From IMG/VR virus record IMGVR_UViG_3300033145_000093, positions 1-21,177 of that record: a stretch of DNA of 21,177 bases; one strand, written 5' to 3'. Positions 1-4,466 of the stretch are shown piece by piece (the first letter of the stretch is position 1; each line of letters begins with the position of its first letter). The translations under genes were made by a program, and so were the position numbers. Under the pieces are notes generated by a model that saw only the letters and a list, made by a program, of their open reading frames with translations, was not told where the DNA came from and made no database searches. This stretch comes from a virus.

Positions 1-33
1 TGGGTTATAACGCGAACTAACAAGGAGAACAAA

Positions 34-240
34 ATGGCTGGAGCAGATTACTACAGATGCGATGTGTGCGGCGCGAAATGTTTTTACGACGCATGTTTAA
101 ATTGGGATGATGTATCAGAAACCCAACCGGCAGTTAGAGGACAAGATGACGTATCACTGGATTACTGCGGTGACATCAAAGCACTGTGCGTGGATTGCTC
201 AAAGACACACGAATGTAAAGTAGAAAAGAAAGCGTTATAA
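34..240 (+). CDS. Small zinc-ribbon-like Cys-rich protein
   Basis: A 68-residue protein starts at an ATG 7 bases after a good AAGGAG ribosome site. It has two CxxC knuckles, CDVC near residue 9 and CVDC near residue 53, plus further Cys residues between and after them. That spacing is typical of a zinc ribbon, which in small phage proteins usually means nucleic-acid or protein binding. The middle is acidic (Asp/Glu rich) and the C-terminus is Lys rich. It is the first complete gene of the window; a TAA at bases 8-10 may end the preceding gene. No specific family is recognised. That it is a real gene is well supported by the ribosome site and composition; zinc binding is inferred from Cys spacing only. 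Confidence 0.75.
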   Translation: MAGADYYRCDVCGAKCFYDACLNWDDVSETQPAVRGQDDVSLDYCGDIKALCVDCSKTHECKVEKKAL

Positions 241-272
241 CCAGTTAATATGCGAACCGTGAAAGGTTAATT

Positions 273-590
273 ATGCGACGTAACCGACAACAGCGCAGCG
301 AGAAGATGCGGCGACGTGCAAAGCGGTCACAAAAAGCCAGGGAGTTTAACCGTCTAAATACTGATGAAATACCGATCCCATTGCTACCTCGACGACGTAA
401 AACTATCATCGTTATTAATCACGACTTCAGTACAACGGTTGATGTCTACAGCTTGGAACGCACGAACCGGGTTGACTGTTACTGGCCGTTGAAAAACGGT
501 AATCCAATCGGGCGGCGCATGGGGATGAATGCAATCGGTCGTCTGATAGCGCAAGACAATTTGCCGGTGTTGAGCCCACATAACCTGTGA
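273..590 (+). CDS. Basic hypothetical protein
   Basis: This 105-residue protein has a strongly basic first 25 residues (many Arg/Lys) and a second basic patch near residues 39-43 (PRRRK). The rest looks like a small globular fold with beta character around IIVINHDFSTTVDVY. An AAAGG ribosome site lies about 7 bases before the ATG. The arginine-rich N-terminus could bind RNA or DNA, but no family is recognised. Two antisense frames overlap it and look like shadows because they lack ribosome sites and sensible composition. A promoter begins about 20 bases after its stop codon, so the gene probably ends its transcription unit or reads into the structured region that follows. Confidence 0.65.
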   Translation: MRRNRQQRSEKMRRRAKRSQKAREFNRLNTDEIPIPLLPRRRKTIIVINHDFSTTVDVYSLERTNRVDCYWPLKNGNPIGRRMGMNAIGRLIAQDNLPVLSPHNL

Positions 591-611
591 GCGGTTGGGT
601 ATTCGGAAAAG

Positions 612-640
612 TTGACAGCAATAAAGTTATAATGTAAACT
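612..640 (+). promoter_or_regulatory. Sigma70-like promoter before structured RNA region
   Basis: A perfect -35 box TTGACA (612-617) is followed after 17 bases by TAAACT (635-640), which matches four of six -10 consensus bases. Transcription would start near 647. A tempting TATAAT (628-633) sits only 10 bases from the -35 box, too close for a normal sigma70 pair. The promoter lies in a gap with no gene and fires toward the terminator at 693-728 and the folded RNA at 740-808. Confidence 0.5.
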
Positions 641-646
641 GTAAAT

Positions 647-728
647 CTATACAAAGTCCTGGTGCGCTACTCATGCTAAGCGGCTAGGTTGGCGGAGGCT
701 GTCCCTCCTTGCAGTCTCCGTCTTTTTT
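647..728 (+). ncRNA. Putative short non-coding transcript or attenuated leader
   Basis: The promoter at 612-640 and the terminator at 693-728 would yield a transcript of about 80 bases. It has no coding capacity beyond a four-codon frame. Inside it, GGAGG (694-698) can pair with CCTCC (704-708). That hairpin excludes the terminator stem, which uses the same GGAGG, so an attenuation switch is possible. Alternatively this is a free small RNA. The exact 5-prime end is a guess from promoter spacing. Confidence 0.35.
693..728 (+). terminator. Rho-independent terminator
   Basis: The 8-bp stem CGGAGGCT (693-700) / AGTCTCCG (713-720) has one G-U pair and a 12-base loop. It is followed directly by a T-rich run (721-728). 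This is a convincing intrinsic terminator shape, though the large loop and competing inner hairpin may make it partial or regulated. Confidence 0.65.
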
Positions 729-739
729 AAACACAATTT

Positions 740-808
740 GAGTGCTGAGTGGTGTAAGGGAACACACCGTCTAACACGGCGATCCTAGGTGAAGCTAGGC
801 CAGTACTC
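740..808 (+). ncRNA. Cloverleaf-shaped structured RNA, unclassified
   Basis: An 8-bp closing stem (GAGTGCTG 740-747 with CAGTACTC 801-808, one G-U pair) encloses three hairpins. These are GTGT 752-755 / ACAC 762-765 (or the alternative GGTGT 751-755 / ACACC 764-768), CCGT 767-770 / ACGG 776-779 with loop CTAAC, and CCTAG 784-788 / CTAGG 795-799. The four-base gap 780-783 resembles a tRNA variable loop. It is not a normal tRNA: there is no TTC-type T loop, the middle loop has 5 bases instead of 7, one base separates the last arm from the closing stem, and no CCA follows. It lies between an intrinsic terminator and a ribosome site (GGAG 819-822). It could be a tRNA relic, a tRNA mimic, or a cis-acting leader. 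Confidence 0.45.
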
Positions 809-827
809 TGACTTTAACGGAGACAAC

Positions 828-905
828 ATGAAAGGTACGAGTATGAGAGAATGGCCGACATGCAAAACAAGTACACTCAAGCAATGGGAGTGGCCGCCAA
901 TTTAG
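828..905 (+). CDS. Possible 25-residue peptide or leader peptide
   Basis: ATG 828 follows a GGAG ribosome site by 5 bases and opens a 25-codon frame. The peptide is Trp-rich for its size (REWP, KQWEWPP) and has one Cys. It overlaps the 851-934 frame, so only one of the two may be functional, or a -1 shift could join them: the 851 frame stays open upstream to 818 but has no start of its own there. The strong ribosome site just after the folded RNA suggests a regulated leader peptide. The protein sequence itself is not recognisable. Confidence 0.35.
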   Translation: MKGTSMREWPTCKTSTLKQWEWPPI

Positions 906-934
906 CCAAGCAGGTTTGTGGCCTCGTAAAATAA
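851..934 (+). CDS. Possible small helical peptide
   Basis: This 27-residue frame from ATG 851 has the look of an amphipathic helix (MADMQNKYTQAMGVAANLAK) and a more protein-like composition than the overlapping 828 frame. Its ribosome site is poor (GAGAG almost touching the ATG). The frame has no stop back to 818 and also stays open after its TAA (932-934) into the 944-1033 frame. The whole stretch may therefore be one gene broken by a stop, or a product reached by frameshift from ATG 828. Confidence 0.3.
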   Translation: MADMQNKYTQAMGVAANLAKQVCGLVK

Positions 935-943
935 CCACACGCG

Positions 944-1033
944 ATGCGGTGTTGCGATAAAGAAGCGGCGAACGGTCAGAGCGAAATGCTGACACCGGAA
1001 CCTCGTAACCGGTCTTTAAAGGATATTACATGA
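944..1033 (+). CDS. Doubtful 29-residue frame before gene 1030
   Basis: ATG 944 opens 29 codons in the same frame as 851-934 and ends in an ATGA overlap with the next start. No ribosome site precedes it. The same bases fold into two tandem hairpins (GTCAG 975-979 / CTGAC 989-993 and ACCGG 994-998 / CCGGT 1009-1013), so the region could instead be an untranslated leader for the 1030 gene. Confidence 0.2.
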   Translation: MRCCDKEAANGQSEMLTPEPRNRSLKDIT

Positions 1034-1215
1034 GCAGAACAACCAAGAGAGCATACACCGGATCAAAGGCGGTAGACACACGTTGTCGCGGCGGTGGTAG
1101 TTGTCGGTGTCATGGAGGAAAGAGCAAGCGCAAGTCATCTCCGGCAGCGTTAGCCTTTAACGAGTACATGGCTGAAGCGTATTGCCAGTGTCGAACTCAT
1201 ACGGATGTGACATGA
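1030..1215 (+). CDS. Small basic Cys-rich protein
   Basis: This 61-residue protein has an AAAGGA ribosome site 6 bases before the ATG. The first half is basic and Gly-rich with a CRGGGSCRCHGG cluster (residues 19-30). The second half has a CQC motif near residue 54. The Cys/His clusters could hold a metal, but the pattern matches no family I recognise. Its end overlaps the next start codon (ATGA at 1212-1215), so the two small Cys-rich genes are probably translated together. It is likely a phage-specific accessory protein of the pre-packaging region. Confidence 0.6.
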   Translation: MSRTTKRAYTGSKAVDTRCRGGGSCRCHGGKSKRKSSPAALAFNEYMAEAYCQCRTHTDVT

Positions 1216-1289
1216 CAGTATTCTGTAAGTGTGGCTTAGTGGTAGGGCATAAGAGATGCAAGGGCGATAAGTGTAAGCTGAATAAATAG
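1212..1289 (+). CDS. Tiny zinc-finger-like protein (25 residues)
   Basis: Start codon 1212 shares bases with the previous stop. The peptide contains FCKCG near its N-terminus and RCKGDKCK near its C-terminus, giving four Cys in two pairs (CxC and CxxxxC) that could chelate one zinc. A single His lies between them. Although very short, the paired Cys, the Lys-rich composition and the coupled start argue for a real gene. Its AGGGGG tail region is followed within 9 bases by the next gene. Function unknown. Confidence 0.5.
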   Translation: MTVFCKCGLVVGHKRCKGDKCKLNK

Positions 1290-1297
1290 GGGGTGTG

Positions 1298-1720
1298 ATG
1301 AAATGGTTAGTAATACTGATTATTATTCTACTTCCTACCCTTGCCTTGGCTGCTGAGATAAGTGTAACAGCCGCAACAGGCATAGTAAACGAACATAACT
1401 CATTGGCAGAGGTAAGCGTATCAACTGAAGGCCAGTTCGTATTGTCAGCCAGTTATGGCATATTTGGTGACACGCAGTACGCTGATGCAGGAATAGCGGC
1501 AACGTATAAGAGTTTAACATTTGGATGTGCAGGGGCTTACCTCTACACTGTGCCAGATAAGCTGACCGGACACATGCAATTCAAGCTTACAGCGAGTTAC
1601 AGAATGACGGACAGACTAAGCTTAAAAGCTATTCATATTTCCAACGGTGCCAGGATCTTTGGTCACGGTAGATTGCCGAATAGGGGAATTAACTTTTTAG
1701 GGTTAGAGGTGGGGATATGA
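1298..1720 (+). CDS. PagL-like outer-membrane lipid A deacylase-type protein
   Basis: ATG 1298 fits the AGGGGG ribosome site (1288-1293); a GTG three bases earlier would leave almost no spacing. Residues 1-19 form a signal peptide (hydrophobic core, then LALAA). The rest alternates polar and hydrophobic residues like a small outer-membrane beta-barrel. Near the C-terminus is HISNG (H113, S115, N116) followed by PNRGINFLGL. Both resemble the His-x-Ser-Asn and NPGI signatures of PagL, the lipid A 3-O-deacylase that uses a His-Ser-Glu triad. The Glu is not clearly placed; E137 is the nearest candidate. At 140 residues it is a little short for PagL. In a phage it could alter surface lipopolysaccharide and so affect later infection or lysis. 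Family assignment is moderate; activity is inferred. Confidence 0.6.
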   Translation: MKWLVILIIILLPTLALAAEISVTAATGIVNEHNSLAEVSVSTEGQFVLSASYGIFGDTQYADAGIAATYKSLTFGCAGAYLYTVPDKLTGHMQFKLTASYRMTDRLSLKAIHISNGARIFGHGRLPNRGINFLGLEVGI

Positions 1721-1833
1721 TCAATTTAACTAAAACTGAAAAGGTGTATCTTTGTATACTGTATGTAGCGCACAAACTTCTCAATGGGCATAAACGTGGT
1801 GATATGACCTATAAACAGTGGATGAATATATAA
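1717..1833 (+). CDS. Small hypothetical protein (38 residues)
   Basis: The start ATG 1717 overlaps the previous stop as ATGA and is preceded by a GAGGTGGGG ribosome site inside the upstream gene. The 38-residue product has a mainly helical look (KTEKVYLCILYVAHKLL) and a charged C-terminal half with one Trp. Coupling to the PagL-like gene suggests co-expression. No family is recognised. The operator-like inverted repeat at 1846-1859 lies just beyond its stop codon. Confidence 0.5.
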   Translation: MINLTKTEKVYLCILYVAHKLLNGHKRGDMTYKQWMNI

Positions 1834-1845
1834 GTCACACTAACC

Positions 1846-1860
1846 GTCAAATAATTGACA
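1846..1860 (+). promoter_or_regulatory. Inverted-repeat operator with -35-like TTGACA
   Basis: GTCAA (1846-1850), 4 bases, TTGAC (1855-1859) forms a perfect inverted repeat whose right arm makes TTGACA. The same arrangement with nearly the same flanks (AACCGTCAA, TTGACACA-like) recurs at 4371-4384. A TATAAG at 1873-1878 is only 12 bases away, so a normal sigma70 promoter is not clear here. It is probably a protein-binding site controlling the terminase genes. Confidence 0.45.
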
Positions 1861-1881
1861 CAGCAAATACCCTATAAGTGA

Positions 1882-2262
1882 ATGGCAAAATGCGGAGCTA
1901 AGACAAGAGCAGGTGGTGTGTGTAAAGGGCAGGCAATGCCTAACGGTAAGTGCCGTCTACACGGTGGTGCAACACCGCCACACAATGAGGCAAAAACGAC
2001 ACACGGATTCTACAGTAAGTGCTATACAGACGAGGAGAAGGCGAGCCTGCCTGAAATCAAACATGGCACACTAATAGCCGAACTTGAGTTGGCCAGGACG
2101 CAATTAGCTCGCATGGCGTCGGTGTCAGAGGATCACGAGCACTACCGTCCAGAAGCTATAGAGAAGCTATTAAACACTGTCGGCAGGCTAGAGAAGCAAC
2201 ACGCAGAGATATCAGTTGACGATCCGCAGGGTGAGTTCAGTCAAGACGACGAGTTCCTGTAA
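1882..2262 (+). CDS. terS: Putative terminase small subunit (HGG-motif protein)
   Basis: This 126-residue protein lies directly before the large terminase, the usual place for the small subunit, which recognises phage DNA and loads the motor. The N-terminus carries CGAKTRAGGVCKG and CRLHGGAT. C4, C14, C24 and H28 have the spacing of a small metal-binding element, and the HGGA motif is common in phage proteins at this position. Residues about 55-115 are helical and charged, suitable for oligomerisation. No good ribosome site precedes ATG 1882, yet the conserved CGAKT begins at residue 4, so a later start is unlikely. It shares one base with the next gene (TAATG). Role is inferred mainly from position and motif. 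Confidence 0.7.
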   Translation: MAKCGAKTRAGGVCKGQAMPNGKCRLHGGATPPHNEAKTTHGFYSKCYTDEEKASLPEIKHGTLIAELELARTQLARMASVSEDHEHYRPEAIEKLLNTVGRLEKQHAEISVDDPQGEFSQDDEFL

Positions 2263-3542
2263 TGTCATTCTGGCGCAAAGATGATCCGCTAATAACAGAC
2301 GGACAAGTAATTAAGGGCGGGATGTTCAAACACCAACGAGATTGGTGGAACTCTACAGCCTATATCAAGGTAATGGTGGCTGGATATGGAGCAGGTAAAA
2401 CAGCTTGTAGTTCCAAAAGGGCTATATCACTTGCACTCCACAACAACGGGTCGCCGCATTTGTACGTATCGCCATCTTACAAACTCGCAAAACGAACTAT
2501 CATTCCTCATCTCAAGACCATGCTCGACGGGCGTGGTATCAAGTACCGCCACAACAAAACAGACCATGAGTTCCTACTAAAGCACAAAGGCCGCACCGGT
2601 ATCATCTGGATAGGCTCAGGCGACGACCCTGACAGCCTCAAGGGGCCGAATATCGGGTCAGCCAATATAGACGAACCATTCATCCAGGACATCGAAGTAT
2701 TCAAGCAGATACTTGCTCGCGTAAGAGATCCGAAAGCATTGGTTCGTGAAATAGGCATGACAGGAACGCCTGAAGAATTGAACTGGGGATTCGATATCTG
2801 TGAGGGTGACGAAGCCGGTAACTATGACCTGGAAGCGATACACGCATCAACCACAGACAACCTGGCGCTACCAGAACAGTTTGTGGATTCATTGCGGCGC
2901 GGATACGATGACAATTCAATCGATGCTTACATGGATGGTAAGTTTATTATTCTTTCAGACGGGCTAGTATATCGACAGTTCAGCAAAAAGAATGTCATAG
3001 ATGTAAACATCGTAACAACCGGCACACTTCTTGTTGGGATGGACTTTAACGTTGATCCAATGACCGCTATCATCTGTCACCAGGTCGGCAACGAGCTACA
3101 CCAGCAGGATGAGATTATACTTCCTAACAGTGACACCGCCTCCCTGTGCCGTGTACTGATCGAGAAGTATCCCAACTGCCGGTTTATTGTTTATCCTGAC
3201 AGTAGCGGCAAGAGCAGGAGCAGCAAAGGTACGTCAGACTTCGCAATCATCCGCGATGAGCTAGGCACAAGGCTTGAATCGCTTGAGTATCCACGCGCTA
3301 ACCCTTCATTACGTGACAGGTTCAACAGTGTTAATGCTATGACCTGCAACTCGATGGGCGAGCGTAAGTATTTTATACATCCAAGCTGTAAGGAAACCAT
3401 TGCAGACTATGAACGCACGACTTATCCATACGAAGTATTTAAGCGTAAAAATCCCAAGCGAACCCACCCAAGCGATGCAGCCGGTTATCTAATCCACCGA
3501 CGATTCCCTGTCTACGGCAAGCCGACAATCCGCAACTGGTAG
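2262..3542 (+). CDS. terL: Terminase large subunit
   Basis: This 426-residue packaging motor has an N-terminal ATPase and a C-terminal nuclease. Walker A is GYGAGKT (residues 41-47), Walker B is SANIDE (133-138, with D137/E138), and a TGTP coupling motif lies at 167-170. The RNase H-like nuclease begins with GMDFNVDP (D261), has a middle YPDSSGKS segment, and ends with HPSDAAGY (D405). These give the acidic metal ligands expected. The length is normal for terminases of this group. It pulls DNA into the prohead through the portal and cuts it. The start overlaps the small subunit stop (TAATG), so translation is coupled. Several other frames over this gene are shadows. Confidence 0.95.
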   Translation: MSFWRKDDPLITDGQVIKGGMFKHQRDWWNSTAYIKVMVAGYGAGKTACSSKRAISLALHNNGSPHLYVSPSYKLAKRTIIPHLKTMLDGRGIKYRHNKTDHEFLLKHKGRTGIIWIGSGDDPDSLKGPNIGSANIDEPFIQDIEVFKQILARVRDPKALVREIGMTGTPEELNWGFDICEGDEAGNYDLEAIHASTTDNLALPEQFVDSLRRGYDDNSIDAYMDGKFIILSDGLVYRQFSKKNVIDVNIVTTGTLLVGMDFNVDPMTAIICHQVGNELHQQDEIILPNSDTASLCRVLIEKYPNCRFIVYPDSSGKSRSSKGTSDFAIIRDELGTRLESLEYPRANPSLRDRFNSVNAMTCNSMGERKYFIHPSCKETIADYERTTYPYEVFKRKNPKRTHPSDAAGYLIHRRFPVYGKPTIRNW

Positions 3543-3575
3543 TCACGAATAATGCGGAAAGAATGTCTATTTATG

Positions 3576-3604
3576 TTGACAAAGAGGACGGGTGCGTCTA
3601 TTGT
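3576..3604 (+). promoter_or_regulatory. Promoter of the lipoprotein gene
   Basis: TTGACA (3576-3581) and TATTGT (3599-3604) are separated by exactly 17 bases. This places the transcript start about 25 bases before a strong AGGAGG ribosome site and ATG 3636. The sequence TTATGTTGACA here is identical to that at 4394-4404, so this promoter and the portal promoter share an element. Confidence 0.6.
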
Positions 3605-3635
3605 TTGGGTGTAGTTAACTTTAACAGGAGGAATT

Positions 3636-3896
3636 ATGAAAAGAATTGTGTTGATGATTGTTGTGTGTGTATTAGTATCAGGTTGCGGTGGTATGGAGAA
3701 GGTGTATGACAATGCGAACTATGAGTCACTGACAAATGAGACCGGGAAAGTCGAGATCATTTCCGGTGGTAAAGTTGTGAGAACGTATGAATCTGCTGAG
3801 ATATTATACAGTAGTGCTGACACACAAGCTCTGTTCATCAACGTGGGTGGAAACACAATCTACGTGCAGGGTGATGCTATTATTACGCTCCAATAA
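3636..3896 (+). CDS. Small phage lipoprotein, possible superinfection-exclusion factor
   Basis: The 86-residue product starts with a lipoprotein signal peptide (MKRI, then a hydrophobic core) and a lipobox VSGC with the lipidated Cys at 17. Residue 18 is Gly, not Asp, so outer-membrane sorting is expected. The mature part of about 70 residues is beta-rich (VEIISGGKVVRTY, TIYVQGDAII). It has its own promoter, a very strong AGGAGG ribosome site, and lies between terminase and portal, where unrelated cargo genes often insert. Small phage lipoproteins are known to block receptors and stop reinfection. That role is an inference here; no close family is recognised. Confidence 0.7.
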   Translation: MKRIVLMIVVCVLVSGCGGMEKVYDNANYESLTNETGKVEIISGGKVVRTYESAEILYSSADTQALFINVGGNTIYVQGDAIITLQ

Positions 3897-3929
3897 CAGC
3901 ATAACAACAGAGACAGCGAGGAGGTTGGG

Positions 3930-4094
3930 ATGGGTACACAACATGACGATCCAGTGGCTACTGTAGAAGGTGACGATACCTTGAATATTGGTGAAGGGTT
4001 AGTGGTAAATATAGATACTAGCATGTTCAATGTTGGAGACAAGTTAGTCTTGAGCGTTGAGCACCCTGGAACGCTAGTAGTTGATAAGGAATAA
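3930..4094 (+). CDS. Small acidic hypothetical protein (54 residues)
   Basis: ATG 3930 follows a strong GAGGAGGT ribosome site. The 54-residue product is acidic and beta-rich, with repeated Val/Gly/Asp stretches (GEGLVVNIDT, VGDKLVLSVE) that suggest one small beta barrel or sandwich. It has no Cys and no signal peptide. The next start codon comes one base after its stop. Function is unknown; codon composition and the ribosome site support a real gene. Confidence 0.6.
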   Translation: MGTQHDDPVATVEGDDTLNIGEGLVVNIDTSMFNVGDKLVLSVEHPGTLVVDKE

Positions 4095-4095
4095 C

Positions 4096-4263
4096 ATGAA
4101 ACAATACACCCAAGACGTAAGAGCAAAGGGCTGGACGATGCGAGAGTTTGCCAAGGAGCTAGGCTTAACACCTCGGCAGCTTGACCGGATAGCCAACGCG
4201 CCGAAGCGAATACACATACTGGCACTGGCAGGGTTGCCGGATAGGTCGCAGGAGGAGTTATGA
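4096..4263 (+). CDS. Small helix-turn-helix DNA-binding protein
   Basis: ATG 4096 is preferred to an earlier in-frame TTG because AAGGA lies 5 bases upstream. Residues 14-34 read as a helix-turn-helix: TMREFAKELG, a turn, then LTPRQLDRIAN, with Ala and Gly at the usual positions of Cro/CI-type motifs. At 55 residues it is close to the smallest such regulators. It lies about 110 bases before the operator-like repeats at 4371-4403, so it is the best local candidate to bind them and control the portal and terminase transcripts. Its own transcript ends at the terminator 4334-4359. DNA binding is fairly likely; the target is inferred. Confidence 0.6.
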   Translation: MKQYTQDVRAKGWTMREFAKELGLTPRQLDRIANAPKRIHILALAGLPDRSQEEL

Positions 4264-4313
4264 GCATTCCTATAGACGAAATGTTTAGGTGCATAGTCGG
4301 ATACGATTTATAA
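4260..4313 (+). CDS. 17-residue peptide with strong ribosome site
   Basis: An AGGAGGAG site inside the end of the previous gene precedes ATG 4260, which overlaps that gene's stop (ATGA). The frame is only 17 codons long (MSIPIDEMFRCIVGYDL) and ends 20 bases before the terminator stem. Either it is a genuine micro-protein or the start serves to terminate translation before the hairpin. No function can be assigned. Confidence 0.4.
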   Translation: MSIPIDEMFRCIVGYDL

Positions 4314-4333
4314 TTAACCAGTGTTAAATTACA

Positions 4334-4359
4334 ACAGGCATTAACGTGCCTGTTTTTTT
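4334..4359 (+). terminator. Rho-independent terminator before the head operon
   Basis: The perfect 7-bp stem ACAGGCA (4334-4340) / TGCCTGT (4347-4353) has a 6-base loop TTAACG and a run of seven T. It cleanly separates the small-gene island from the portal transcript. Confidence 0.85.
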
Positions 4360-4370
4360 GTCTTGCAACC

Positions 4371-4427
4371 GTCAATTATTTGACACACCGTCATTATGTT
4401 GACACATACTACATATTGTGGTAACGT
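4371..4427 (+). promoter_or_regulatory. Portal-operon promoter with two operator-like inverted repeats
   Basis: Site A is GTCAA (4371-4375), 4 bases, TTGAC (4380-4384), a perfect inverted repeat. Site B is GTCAT (4390-4394), 4 bases, TTGAC (4399-4403), with one mismatch; it starts 19 bases later. Site B includes TTGACA (4399-4404), followed after 17 bases by TAACGT (4422-4427), a weak -10 box. A repressor or activator bound to these sites would sit on the -35 element. ATG of the portal gene follows about 35 bases after the expected start. Confidence 0.55.
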
Positions 4428-4466
4428 CTTAAAAGTTACACACCTCTGCCCTTAATAGGATTGTAA

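Noticed and set aside
628-633. TATAAT as the -10 box of the 612 promoter
   Set aside because: It is only 10 bases from TTGACA; TAACT-type box TAAACT at 635 has the proper 17-base spacing.
740-808. Standard tRNA gene
   Set aside because: Cloverleaf shape is present, but the T loop, anticodon loop length and 3-prime end do not fit, so it is listed as an unclassified structured RNA.
944-1013. Known riboswitch such as a fluoride-type leader
   Set aside because: Hairpins are present, but I could not match the conserved bases of any riboswitch class.
1295-1297. GTG start for the PagL-like gene
   Set aside because: The ATG three bases later has better spacing from AGGGGG.
2386-2580. Second + strand frame inside the terminase gene
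   Set aside because: Lies over the Walker A region of terL in another frame and has no ribosome site or sensible composition.
3860-4375. Long antisense frame of 171 codons
   Set aside because: It lies opposite three small genes with strong ribosome sites, begins inside the terminator, has no ribosome site, and its Ser/Leu/Cys-rich composition is typical of a shadow frame.
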